Of a stretch of 64,000 nt of DNA, positions 1-10,844 are shown in pieces. Source of the stretch: Nemophila menziesii (taxonomy: Eukaryota > Streptophyta > Magnoliopsida > Boraginales > Hydrophyllaceae). A program made the position numbers and the translations under genes. How positions within the stretch are numbered: position 1 is the stretch's first letter; each line of letters begins with the position of its first letter. The notes under the pieces were generated by a model that did not search any database, was not told the origin of the DNA, and saw only the letters and a list, made by a program, of their open reading frames with translations. The DNA lies in the NCBI GenBank assembly GCA_029959085.1, contig JARWIR010000210.1, positions 62,001-126,000 on the forward strand. Direction: 5' to 3'.

Positions 1-170
1 TTTTCTGTTAAGCAATTATTCTTACTACTTGATTAATATTTAGTTTGAACCTAATCCGTCCCTGAAAACAAACTTGATTATCATATATTACTTGGGACAA
101 CTGTACACTTGCAGTTTCGTGGTTCCTCTTATTTATCGTATTATTTTCTAACACTCTATGACCCACCTGA
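1..170 (+). mobile_element. Athila-like LTR end fragment (plus strand)
   Basis: The stretch around 50-150 reads like the R/U5 end of an Athila/Tat LTR on the plus strand: a CGTCCCTG stretch, then TATTACTTGGGACAACTGTACACTTGC and a GTGGTTC step. The same order of motifs is found, reverse-complemented, at 31,140-31,230 just outside the primer binding site of element A. No primer binding site follows here, so this is a truncated LTR piece, cut by the window edge on the left and by the start of the 12-kb duplication on the right. Confidence 0.5.
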
Positions 171-420
171 ACCATATCTGATAGCCATATATTAACCTTA
201 TGATCTCCCATTTTCTTTATCCTCGTGATGCTGAAAGGGGTAGTAATTGCATTCTAGGCTTCATTTGAACCTCCAAAAACCCCACAAAATGAGTCTTCTC
301 CTATTAAAACAAAACTTTCCCCACTTCCTAGTCTTGCTAGAAGAATTATTGATCCAATCTATGATCACCATAGTTAATATACTAATTTTATATTGTGTTT
401 ATATATGGTGACTTCTAAAA

Positions 421-1020
421 ATTACTTAAAAAGATTTATGACCTACAAACGAAAAATATGCTAAATATGTTCAGTTTTAGTTTACATACTAAACTTGTTA
501 TTCTTTACGCCCATTCAATATTTTTCTGAATAATCTTTAATAGTGTGTTAGATGTTAAATTGTGTTTACATGATGTTTAATTATCCCAATGGAATTAGAT
601 TGGATATCTTCAATTAGGATAATACCATAACATAAATACTTGCTTTTACTCCTTTAATCATAATTGAACAGACCACTTGAAAACTAAAATTTACCATCTT
701 CAGAACAATAAGTTAAATATTAAGGGTTGACCATTTTTTATTAAACATCACAAGTGAGCAATATGAACCAAAAAATTACAATAAGGTAAGAAAATCCAAT
801 CCCATCATTAAAGAAATAGAAAAATTAGATGGACCAACTCTAGAAACATACCTTGTATAGGAAATCAATGAAAGAAAAGCTACACATCAAATAAATGTTC
901 TTTTTTCTTAAAATATCATGACGAACAATTATTTTCCTGTAAATTAAATAGCACATTATTATATGCATGAACAAAAATATAATCTTTTATTAGACATAAA
1001 TCACATGTTCGGTACAACTT
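421..1020. repeat. older internal duplicate of 4,545-5,700 without the foldback
   Basis: The stretch from GATTTATGACCTACAAAC through the TTCTTTACGCCCATTCAAT block, the TTGACCA block and the TTTTCCTGTAAATT block matches, with much more divergence, the flanks of the foldback at 4,545-4,620 and 5,180-5,700. It therefore represents an older duplication inside the 12-kb unit. It lacks the long inverted repeat that sits at the paralogous place. The same holds in copy 2 (12,580-13,100 against 16,620-17,730). Confidence 0.7.
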
Positions 1021-1049
1021 TTGAAGCTCTTTCTTGGAGATATTCTTAA

Positions 1050-2120
1050 TATTGTAAGGGAAAGTGGCAAAAAATCGGCCCAATAACGAAGGATATATGA
1101 CAAAAACAGTGAGTAATGTTTATCCTGACCTATATTTTAGGAAACGAATTTGAGCTGGACTTGGACTCAAATTACTTGCTTTCCACTCCAAGATTTCGAC
1201 CTAGGGTTATAAAACTCTTATAAATACACCCTCTTATCATTGTAAACATGTCTTTGCTTAATTATTAGTCCTTAGTCTCAAGTAGTATCATTAAGAGAAG
1301 CATTTTGACAGTGTGTATCTTTATTTTAGTTTATTTCTTTCAATAATGAACTAGTTTTCCCATAGCTTGGGTTTTGCATACGTATAATTTTTGAATTCTA
1401 TTGTCCTCTATCTAAGTTGGTTTGGAGAAAAACGTTTTAAATTGATTGAGCTTTTTAACCTTTATATTTGTCTTATGTGCTTTGGTGTATTGACTGTAAT
1501 TCTTGCTAGTGCATGAGTATAGACTACCCCATTAATTGCAGTTGGATGTTCACCCGGAAGTGGTGTCTTGATGTTTAAAAACCACATAACCGTCTAGTGT
1601 AATGTGGTGATCATAACAGGCTTTCCTAATTAGATAGTTATTAGGGTTTGATAACCACCGATCATTCTGCAGGGTGCCTTTACCCAAGTCGCCTGGTAAA
1701 TGATAGGTCGCCACCTAAGTCTACTCGGAAGGGGTTAGGAGAAATATAGAATTATGGCTACTTACTTTAAGAGTTTTAATCACCCTTATATTTTTTAGAA
1801 GAAATAGAAGGATAAGGGCATACAAGCAAACCTAAGCTATATCTCCCATCTTATTTTTACATTTTTATTATTGCATTAGTCTTTAATTTGATCATATTCT
1901 CTCCATCATTATTCATATTTACTTTTATTGACTTCTAATTCCACGAGCTAATTCTTACTACACTTTCTTTTAATTCATATGTATAACACACTAATTGCTT
2001 GTGAACAAATCTAACTTATCATCAAAACTTACATACGACCTGTGATACTTGTAGTGAGTAACATGATTGGCTAGGGTGATAGTTCGTATCTTTATTATCA
2101 TTATATTATCACACCCTACC
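1050..2120 (+). mobile_element. degenerate LTR-like fragment with TATA box
   Basis: This region has the layout of a plant Ty3-type LTR read on the plus strand. A TATA box (CTTATAAATACACC, 1,217-1,230) follows a CTAGGGTTATAAAA stretch, then comes an R/U5-like part with AATAATGAACTAGTTTTCCC, a CCACCGATCATTCTGCAGGG block and, near 2,030-2,080, a TACGACCTGTGATACTTG motif of the kind found near the LTR end. No coding region, primer binding site or target duplication is visible, so it is a remnant. The counterpart is 13,190-14,200. The LINE remnant begins immediately after it. Confidence 0.45.
1217..1230 (+). promoter_or_regulatory. TATA box of LTR-like fragment
   Basis: CTTATAAATACACC fits the plant TATA consensus and sits where the U3/R boundary of the LTR-like fragment would be. 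It is conserved in copy 2 (13,351-13,361). Activity is not implied. Confidence 0.4.
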
Positions 2121-2164
2121 AACCACCAGAGAGCAATCCGAAAAATATTGGCCACTGGTAAAAA

Positions 2165-3432
2165 ATTAGCGAAGTGAGTGATGGAGGTATTGATTATTTG
2201 TCTATGGTGCGGGGTAGACGAGGATAGAGTTATAGATTTGTTCTGGGACTGTGAAAGTGTAGGAACATGTTCGAAGTTGTTAAAAAGAAGATTTAGTGGG
2301 GTCAGTATAGAGATGGAAGGGTTTCTATTACATGAGAGCGGGTTGGGGCAGACTTTGTGGATAGAAGATCGGCGGGTCGGGAGCGGGTGCCAACATAAGC
2401 CAACGTAAGCCAAATTTGCTACAGAAATTGCAGTTTTAGATGAGGTACTCTTTCGCCATATTGAAGAACATACAATAGAGATTTGGGTAGGGACTTGTGG
2501 CTACAATTTTACAACATTTAGGGGTCCAAGCATGAGGAAATCACATCCATCATCAGTGGCAGTAGGGTTGTGAACAGTGGTAGGGTTCCAGAAGAGGCGT
2601 ACAGTAACCAGGAGGCGCTATAACAGCCCGGGTGACTTCACCTGCAATCTCGAGACAGTTCTAGGAGGCTGAGTGATGTGATGTGGTAGAATAATAATCT
2701 AGGCGAGAATGCTGAGTTGGAATGTATTTTTCGCCTCTTTAGTAGTTGTGGATTGGAAGGAACACAATGAGACGGTGTTTAATAATGGGCCATTCCCGGG
2801 TGGAGAAAATATAATTAAAAAGGCGAAATGGTTTGCCGTTAATTATTTTAAAGAGTGGTGATGGCATCGTAAGAAAACCGTTAAGCATAATGATCACGTG
2901 GAATGGATTGGGTTGAATTAACCGATTCATGGATATAAACTAAACATAGATAGGAGTTGGAGCAAGGATCAAGTGAAAGGAGGTGCATGTGGTGTCTTAA
3001 GGGACAAGGAGGGCAATTAGATGAAAGTTTTTACCATGAATATTAGGGGATACTCAGCGGTAGTCTCGGAGTTAATGCTATTTACGAGGGACTCCAAACT
3101 GTTATGGATTTGGGAGTGAGAGAGATAGTAGTGAAAGTGTATTCCCATGAGGTCATAAGCACGATAAAGCATGTGGAGTGGCGAAGAGGTTCAACGGCTT
3201 TTTGGATTGATGGGATTATGGTGTTGTTGGAAAATAATGCCTCGTTCAAAATAAAAGGTATTTATCGAGAAGTAAATGTATGTTTCCATTGTTTAGAATG
3301 ATCGAGACTTAGGCAATCAAGTGGTTATTCATCATTCATTGACATTTGGGGAGTTCTTATAATAAACAGCTTCGAATGGAAAGCTCGTAGGAGAATATTC
3401 ACGTCGGAATTAATAGATGTTTTGAACATGTA
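2165..3432 (+). pseudogene. LINE (L1-type) 3' end: zinc knuckle and RNase H, copy 1
   Basis: Two pieces of a plant L1-type LINE polyprotein can be read. At 2,180-2,300 the translation contains ICLWCG, then ED, then LFWDCESV and KLL, the reverse-transcriptase zinc-binding knuckle (C-x2-C ... H/L-x4-C). At 2,890-3,300 there is an RNase H domain: GYKLNIDRSWSK (first catalytic Asp kept), GGACGVLR, a SELML Glu, then VVKVYSHEV, where the Asp expected before SHEV is Tyr, and the family-typical SFKIKGIYREVNVC end. Frameshifts and a stop (after WIGLN, near 2,920) break it. The upstream RT is absent. Such fragments are also annotated in plants as RNase H domain proteins, but a truncated LINE is the simplest reading. 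Confidence 0.72.
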
Positions 3433-3980
3433 ATAGGTTGTTTTCTATGGTCTTAAAACCTTCATTGTATTGAAACAGCTAGCTTTACAAATAAAAGAAA
3501 ACATGGTATATTAAAACAATAAGAGTTTTCCAAGTTAGACATAAAATGACGAGAATCAATTGAATAGTTGACAAAATCTGAAAATAAATAAAATATTTCC
3601 CGAGTTGAAAAAAATTTACACATCAAAAGAAGTTTTAAAAAAATTTACACTAAATGTGACCCTCTTTCTCTTACTTTAAAATCAATTGGTAAATTAGTTA
3701 AAAGAAATTGTGCAATTCCTTAAAAATAAGGTAATATAAGTGAATTTTTTTACCTTCTTGCCTTGTTCGAGTTTTGCACAATGACCTAATAAAAAACACA
3801 GATGTATACAGCTCGTTAGTTTAGCGTTACAAAGTTCGTAAACTTAGCAATTTTTGCATAATATATAACATTTAGCTAAGATATGTGATTAAATTCTAAT
3901 AAATAATAAATTAATAAATTAAAATCACAAATAACACTAAAATAAAAAAAATTAAGCATTACTCACTTTTTTCCCTTTTG
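3433..3980. other. AT-rich spacer
   Basis: No coding, RNA or mobile-element signal was found. The stretch is conserved in copy 2 (15,510-16,055). It lies between the LINE 3' end and the downstream end of the F-box fragment and contains no convincing poly(A) signal-plus-tail structure for the LINE. Confidence 0.5.
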
Positions 3981-3982
3981 AT

Positions 3983-4210
3983 TTAATTTTCTTCACATGA
4001 TTCATTAACTAGATTTATCTCACTAGATTCTTCAAACCATGTGTTATATAGCTTTAATGAGGTTAAAGTTTTACTAAAGTAAACCACTTTAGGTAATCGA
4101 TGGTGACTGTTTTGATCATGCAAATGAATATCAATCTCTTGCACATTTTTACTAATTACTGTGTTAGTCCAACGATTCATAGTAGGAGCTAAAAAACCAA
4201 TTCTCAACAT
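3983..4210 (-). pseudogene. F-box/LRR (FBD-type) protein exon fragment, copy 1
   Basis: A 75-residue open stretch contains RWTNTVISKNVQEIDIHL, then HHRLP and SKTLTSLKLYN. This is the characteristic start of the leucine-rich region of plant F-box/FBD/LRR proteins (W...NVQEL/I, LP..L, TL..LKL). In the family this region recruits substrates to an SCF ubiquitin ligase. The N-terminal F-box itself and the downstream LRR/FBD part are not visible nearby, and the reading ends at a stop after ESCEEN. It is probably an exon remnant. The upstream side (4,211-4,330) shows no F-box motif. A 608-bp foldback begins about 0.37 kb upstream. Confidence 0.65.
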
Positions 4211-4576
4211 ATATGACGTTTTTGACCATAAGAGATATGATCGAGTCTAGTGGCTAAATAATTCTCTTATTATCTTGAGTGGGATGTTAAGGAGAAGACT
4301 TAACATACTTCTCCACATGTTAATTATTTAACTATTGTTAGTATATTGGATGTCATATATCTTTATTTCACAGCTGTAACTCATACTTAACTATATACAA
4401 TTATGATTGATATGTATATATTACAGGTACAAAATATGCAAATGTTATATTCAGTCACAAGGTTTTTACCAATTTTAAAACAAGGCAAGCAACTAAAAAT
4501 GAAACGTGATAACAATACCCTAACAAATACTTCCAACTTTGTTAGCTAAACGTTTTACGATCTAGAAACAAAAAAT

Positions 4577-5184
4577 ATGCCAAATATGTGCAGATAGATT
4601 CAGTTATATACTAAACCTAAAAATGTGCAGATAGATTCATTATAAATGTTTTTAGGCCATAGGTAATAGTTTAGAAATGGAATTTACTAGGAATAATATA
4701 ACAAAACGTGAAGCTTCGAGAAAACATTAATTAACATTATCGGCCCCACCTTCAACTAACATACCGAGTAAGCCTGAAGCCCAAACAGGTCAAATGAACT
4801 AGAGAAAAGTGTGAGTGGAAAACAAGTTGTATTTTTCCACTCACACTTTCGATGCAGCTTGTTTTCCACTCACAATTTTCTCTAGTTCATTTGACATTGG
4901 TTGGGTTTCAGGTATATCTACAACTGTGGTTCAAGGTTTACTCGGTATCTTAGTTGAAGGTGGGGCCGATAATGTTAATTAATGCTTTCTCGAAGGTTCA
5001 CGTTTCGGTAGCACAGAACTTGTACGCATTTTATTATTGCAGGTACAAGTCTAAAATTGTTATATTATTCCTAATAAATTCCACATTTAGGCTGTTACAT
5101 ATGGCCTAAGAATAATTTCAATGAATCTATATGCACATATTTAGGTTTAGTATGTAACTAAATCTATCTGCACATAGTTGGCAT
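4577..5184. repeat. foldback inverted repeat, copy 1
   Basis: Left arm 4,577-4,826 and right arm 4,858-5,184 are reverse complements over most of their length. The core pairs GTCAAATGAACTAGAGAAAA with TTTTCTCTAGTTCATTTGAC. Outer parts pair the TTAATTAACATTATCGGCC block, the GGCCTA block and the GCAGATAGATT/AATCTATCTGC ends. The loop is about 31 nt and itself repeats TTTTTCCACTCACACTTTC, allowing an alternative pairing. The left arm has a deletion of about 60 bp that copy 2 retains. The paralogous site at 421-520 lacks the structure. It resembles a foldback/MITE or an inverted duplication of local sequence; no coding capacity. Confidence 0.88.
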
Positions 5185-7085
5185 TTTATTCTTTACGCCC
5201 ATTCAATATCTATCTACATAATCTTTAATAATGTGTCAGGTTTTAAATTATATCTACATGATGTTATATCCTCCACCAACAATTAGATTGGATATGTCTT
5301 CTTTTAATATAATAGCATAACGAAAATAATTTCTGTTACTCCTCTAATCCAATTTGAACACTATCGTCAAACTAAAATTTACCATGTTTATGTTTAGAAC
5401 AATAATTTAATCATCAATGGTTGACCAGTTGTTATTAATCATCACAACTAATTGAATCAACATATTACAATGAGTCAAAAAAATCGAATTACATATATAG
5501 AAAAATTGTAAAATCAATAGACTCACTAGGTTAATTATAATGAATATTATTTCTTTTTGAAATGTCATTACCAACTATATTTTCCTGTAAATTGAATAAC
5601 ACTTATGATATGCGTGTACAAAAATAAAAATACAAATGATCGTTTCTTGAAATATATTTTTTATGTTAATTGCACTATTAATCGAACCGATAATTAAATT
5701 TCACCTTCACGAAATCTTGATGGATGACATAATCAAACTTTGCACGAAGCTTCTATACCAATTTACGTACAAGTATTACGAAAATCGGCTCCATTGGAAC
5801 CTTGTGCACAAACTAGTTTCTAATAAATACTTTGTCGAGGTAACTTAATAAAAAATATTAGTGTAGTACCTCGATAAGTTTAAATTTCAAAAGGGAATAA
5901 ATCTTGAGACTTTTCAATTTTTATTGCTCGTCAGGTAAAGGTATCTCGATGTTCCTATCTAATCTACCTAGACAAAGAATACCTGGGACCACTACATCAT
6001 TTCTTCTTTGATATATATACCAATATTATTTATCTAAACATGTAAAGTACTAATTTATTTTTTAATTTAATTGAGGTACCTTTCCCACCTCCATTCAAAT
6101 TCTATAGATTTCACTGAATTAACACCCACCAATCAAATCAATCTAATCTATAAAGATTATTCAAGTCTGGATGGACAAGAACAACAAGATGTAAATAATT
6201 ATCATATATCAATAGGGTGCCTATAATAAACATCTAATGTGTCCTTTCTTACTTGATAATCATGTGCATAATTTAACATTTCACGAATCAATCTTGTACT
6301 TTTCCCTATGTATTTATCAGTGGAACCTGATACAATGCACACCAAATGACAAAAAAAAAAGATTGGTCCAAAATAATTTTTCCAAGTATTAAACAAGTAA
6401 GTAAGTACCCTTAAGAAATTGGCATCTATATTGCTTGCTATTGACAGGCTAACAATGTCTTCCTAATCCAGGAGGCTATACAGAAGGAAACCCAGAACGA
6501 AGAGGTTGGATTTAGGCGGCGTCTTTATTTTTTAGGTTAAATTTTTTTAAGATGTACCAGTGTGTGTAAGTGTTATATTATAAGGTAGGTGTATTATGGA
6601 TTGGTCATGTACAACCTAAATTTAGTAAAAAAGATAAAAAAAATGATGTCTACTTTACAATTATGTGATTTGGGCTTATCTTTTATCTAGCCCACTTAGC
6701 AATAACACTCTCTTTTTATGACAAGTAAAATATTATATTCAAATAGTAAAATAGTTTGGCCATTCAGAGTGTTTTAGTTCACTAGAAATATTTTTTTCTA
6801 AAATTATTCAGTAGCACCTAATTTTTTATCCTTTATTGGTTGATATAGAGTGATTTTATTAACCCTAATTATTTGTGATATTGTATAAATTAGTACGGTC
6901 GTGTATGTAGTATATGAACTTATTCACAAAGTAATTATTTATATAGTTTTATGTATTTTTCGGGTTGTATATTTATATCTGTTAGTATTGGGTATAGATA
7001 TGTGTGTGTTGTGTATATTTTATGTATATATAGGTAGTAATTTATGCATAATGGTATGTATGCTGATTATGTTAATTTGTACCCG
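5185..7085. other. unassigned AT-rich stretch
   Basis: The part 5,185-5,700 is the older duplicate of 480-1,000. The rest has only short open stretches (for example 5,663-5,848 on plus and 6,202-6,396 on minus) that match nothing I recognise and are interrupted differently in copy 2, so I do not call genes. The stretch is conserved as 17,280-19,195 in copy 2. Confidence 0.5.
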
Positions 7086-7089
7086 ATTT

Positions 7090-7430
7090 TATGTATGTGA
7101 TATAGAATTTTCAGGGATTTCTAGTGCTATTTGATAACAGAATACCTTGCAATTGTAGAGGTGGGGGTTATACCCACTTTTGTATGTGACATAGATTTTC
7201 AGGTGTCGTTAGTGACATTTTAAAACAAAGGTCTACAGTTTTAATGGTGGGTTTTACCCATTTATGTGGTAGGCTTTTAGCCACTTTTTTTTTATGGGGT
7301 TTATACGTCCATAAATCTTTAAGGGACCTATAGTTAAATTTGATAACAAAGGTCCATGTAGTTGGAGTGCTGGGTATCTCACATAGAATTCCAAGATACT
7401 TATAACGCAATTTGATAACAAAGTTAATTA
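7090..7430. repeat. degenerate ~92-bp tandem repeat, copy 1
   Basis: The block TATGTGATATAGAATTTTCAGG ... TTTGATAACA ... GTGGGGGTTATACCCACTT begins near 7,090 and recurs near 7,182 (TATGTGACATAGATTTTCAGG ... GTGGGTTTTACCC). A third weaker version starts near 7,375 (CTCACATAGAATTCCAAG ... AATTTGATAACAAAG). The period of the first two is about 92 bp. It could be subterminal repeats of a DNA transposon, but no terminal inverted repeats were found. The same repeats lie at 19,200-19,545. Confidence 0.45.
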
Positions 7431-7439
7431 CGATATAGA

Positions 7440-8835
7440 TCATTGTCTATCTTTTCCCCATATTGGAAGGTGGGCAAGGCTCGAATTACTTTTACTGATT
7501 TTGTAATATAATGGACTTTTGTTAGCCTATGCGAGGAAAATAGTTAAAAAATATGCCCTTTTTTATCGTCATGTGTAAGGATAAATTATTTACCCTTATT
7601 TTTGTAATGGATTAGATATCCTGTAGCAGTGTTTATTACCAGCTTGGAATTTTTTAATAAACTTTAATACTTTTGGATATTTTAAAGCCATACGGACACA
7701 AATGATTAAGAATGTTTCCTTTTTTATTATCAGGTGCAAGGATACAATTATTTACACATAGTTTTGCAATATATTACACATCTTGTTGTAGTTTTTATTA
7801 CAAAATTGATTTTTATGATGAGCGTTGATATTTAAAACCCATAATTCTACTGACCAAGGACCTCTAAACAACATTTAATATGTAAATACCTACACATTAA
7901 CCATTACGCATTATGTAAACCCCAAATAAACTAAGTTAATCACTTTATAAACTCAATAAAAACTCAAAATAATATGTGAGAGTCTAAACTAAAAACCTGA
8001 TTATCTATAGTGGCATATACTCACTGTATTACATGTAAATATACCCTTTAACATCTTCCTTGTTTAATCCTTAATGATAGCATTTTCAGGGCATGTTATA
8101 TACTTATGTCACACGGATTAAGGGTATATACCATGTCACACAACTTTGGGCATGCACCCACAACACTTATGTGAATATAAAGGTATCTTTTAACTTACCG
8201 GTAAATTATACATTAAAAAGACAAGGATTACGATAATGGTTCCGAAAATCAAGATCTCATAACAATGTGTTCATATAGATTAAAATCATGCATTTAAAAA
8301 TAATAATATATCATTGTTAATACATTAAGGGTTACAATACGGTATTATTAAAACCAACATATCGGTTTAATATTAAAGCTTTACAATTCATTGATTCATG
8401 GTTTTATACCCCTTCATAGATGAATTGGTAACAATATGACATGACCTCAACATCAAAAATGCTTACATATATGGTGATACATGACAAATATTATAAAGGA
8501 ACCCGCAAATATGTCTTGTTGTGAAATCTTATTCTGTTACAATAGACGCACATCCTCCCATTATGTTACACTATTCAAGTGCATCAAGGACAGATATTTA
8601 TCCTCTCCATCCATGAAAATAAAATGGTCCTTTTATATCGAATAACTAGAAAAGATCACTTTCTATAAGATATAATAACACATGCTTAAAAATGCATATA
8701 TTCCAATTAAACATTTGGCCAGTGGGATCAATGAGTTTTAAATAACCTTCTAACTAAACTGTTTTATAGTTTCAAAAATTGAGAGAACTATAGTGCAAGT
8801 ATGAATGATTGTATTTTTTATGAGGCGTGATATAA
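7440..8835. other. unassigned AT-rich stretch
   Basis: No gene or known element recognised. A pair of short related motifs, TATGTCACACGGATTA and CCATGTCACACAA, lies near 8,103-8,145. Counterpart in copy 2 at 19,550-20,945. Confidence 0.45.
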
Positions 8836-8846
8836 AAATTAACATT

Positions 8847-10198
8847 TGTTGAAGACTTCGTGCAAGAGTACAAGTTGTCATAAGTAATAAAAAGTAATAA
8901 GTTACTGTCACCATAGGGAAGTAGAAGTTAACGCGTGATTTTAATTTTAATTTAGATATCATTGGAAAAAACTAAAACTAAAACAAAAATGATTTTTGAT
9001 CTGTTTTTTAGAGATTAAGTACTACAAGGAAACACAAAACTAAGGATTACTAAAACAAAATCAAAGAACTAAAATAATAAAGCTTAAGATACGATGTATA
9101 GAGGAATATCTCAAGATTGCGTATTCCCCACTAGCATGATTTAGGACAATTCTTTGATTAAAGGATAAATTGCAAATTTCACTTGCTAACCAAAATTCTA
9201 AGGTATACCAAAAGTTGCTCCTGGGTAGTAGGTGATACTACTTAATCCTAGAAACCTCTTTCGATTAATCCGACAAAATTAGCTAACATCCAAGTTCAAA
9301 TCCTAAATTGGTTATCTAGCTAGTTTAGATATTCTGATTAAAAACTCAACTAAACATTTAAAATATATTTTCTAAACACTAAACTCTCCTAGCCTGGGGG
9401 TACTTTAATCTATCACAACTCAATATGTGATCAAGAAAAATAACTACATGAAAGCTAGGATTCATACATATTAAATATCAAGGTAAAATATCTTCAGCTT
9501 TGCTTAGAGAAAGAAAGAAAATATAATTAATTCATAATTCTAATAAATAAAGGGAAAGAATAAAATTACATTATTTAATATGGAAATAAAGTGAAAGAAG
9601 GTGTGTGTTATTGCTTCTCCTTGCTCCCAATCTTTGTCCATGTTTTTACAACTCTATACAGTGATAAGTGTTTTGTTTTGAGGCTAAAAACAGATTTTTA
9701 TACCCCTAAACATGTTTGGACAAGTTGGTTCCACTTAATAAAGTCATAAGTGGCTTAGTAGACTCTTTGTTGAAGTAGGACATCTTGGGTCTTCATAGAA
9801 AAATGTCCATAACTTTCTCATTTCAACTCTGATTAGTAAACCTTTTATTATCAGGCAAGCTAGACACAAAAATATAAATTGAGATGTTATTTCCTGATCA
9901 AAATCCTCAAAATTATATAGCGTGAATTTCCAATTTTGGTGTAAACGTTTTGTCGACAATATTTGTTGAGCTTCTAGAGAAAGTTTTGGCTCCTCCGTGA
10001 ATTGACTCGTTTGCGTCCTTAGCTTGTAAATTCTTAGCTTCATAATGGTGTCTATTATCATCCATGGTCCAAGGATCTATACACTTAACACAAAAATCAT
10101 CTCTAATTTCACCAAAAAAACATATATATCCAAGATTTGCTACAAACTCATATCATGCAAAATAAAGGGATAAATTGATCACAAAATGCGAGACATCA
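8847..10198 (-). mobile_element. Athila-like 3' LTR, copy 1
   Basis: Read on the minus strand an LTR begins with TGATGTCTCG at 10,198, directly after a purine tract, and runs about 1.35 kb. Near its end (8,850-8,920) the motif order TAGTAACTTATCACTTTTT-like, TTATGACAACTTGTACTCTTGCACG resembles the U5 end of Athila/Tat LTRs and parallels the one next to element A's primer binding site. The exact 3' boundary is uncertain (a CA at about 8,847). No primer binding site follows, consistent with a 3' LTR. Copies occur at about 20,950-22,252 (truncated) and 23,756-24,536 (truncated at both ends). Confidence 0.6.
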
Positions 10199-10212
10199 GG
10201 ACCCCCAACTCA
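10199..10212 (-). promoter_or_regulatory. polypurine tract
   Basis: On the minus strand GAGTTGGGGGTCC directly precedes the LTR start TGATGTCTCG. This is the form and position of a Ty3-type polypurine tract that primes plus-strand DNA synthesis. Immediately upstream, 10,217-10,233, is a perfect stem TTTGTCG/CGACAAA with a TCT loop, a motif common just before the tract in plant Athila/Tat elements. Copy 2 has lost this site. Confidence 0.6.
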
Positions 10213-10233
10213 AATCTTTGTCGTCTCGACAAA

Positions 10234-10832
10234 GTAAACACTAACTAGGCCTAATGTTCAAATGTTTTCCAAGGAGGAATCATGTTATAATCTCAAGTAA
10301 TGAACAAACAACTTCACATAAATTCATACTCTAAAAATTAATCTACAAAAATACTTTTCCTTTAAAAACTCATAATATTATAATGTAAAAAACGATTAAC
10401 TTCACAATACAAAGAGGAAGACTAAAATACAAATCTTAAAGTGGTTTGTATAGGGTGATCCTCGACAAATGCATGACATTTTAATGACCTACTTACTAAC
10501 CTCCTTTTCACTCATTTTAATAAAAGCACATATCTAATAAACTTAAGGTTTTCTTATTATAACGTAGGCTTATGGTAAGGTAGGATATAAATTTGAACAA
10601 TTAAGACTAAGCTTTTTGCTTTCTCCTCACTAACCAAACAAATAACTGTATAAGAATTTGAGTTTACATTCTAATATGTACTCAATCATTCCCTTTTTAT
10701 GCATTATATATGCATACCCACTTGTTAAATCGAATACATTTGCACTCTTACATAATTCTCATTCTCATAGACTTTCATGCTTGGAGACGTTTCTGCTCAG
10801 AGACTCTCTGAGCAGGATTAGTGCCACCTCTA
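10234..10832 (-). mobile_element. internal 3' region of a decayed LTR element
   Basis: This stretch lies upstream of the polypurine tract on the element's strand, so it should be its 3' untranslated or envelope-like region. No retroviral-type protein can be read. It is missing from copy 2, where sequence equivalent to 10,108 is joined to that equivalent to 10,833. Confidence 0.4.
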
Positions 10833-10844
10833 GCAGTGGTGTTG

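Noticed and set aside
1990..2413. 140-codon minus-strand frame
   Set aside because: Antisense to the LINE zinc-knuckle region and LTR-like sequence; not conserved as a frame in copy 2.
4789..4895. CRISPR-like or bacterial terminator hairpin
   Set aside because: The strong hairpin is part of a 600-bp plant foldback; there are no regular spacers, and the context is eukaryotic.
6901..7134. 77-codon hydrophobic frame suggesting a membrane protein
   Set aside because: Comes from T/G-rich TATATGTGT-like sequence; the copy 2 counterpart near 19,010-19,240 is broken.
7090..8240. Possible CACTA or Mutator-type transposon with subterminal repeats
   Set aside because: Repeats of ~92 bp are present, but I could find neither terminal inverted repeats nor target duplications or transposase.
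9744..10061. 105-codon minus-strand frame in the LTR
   Set aside because: Lies inside an LTR and is disrupted in the other two LTR copies; no domain.
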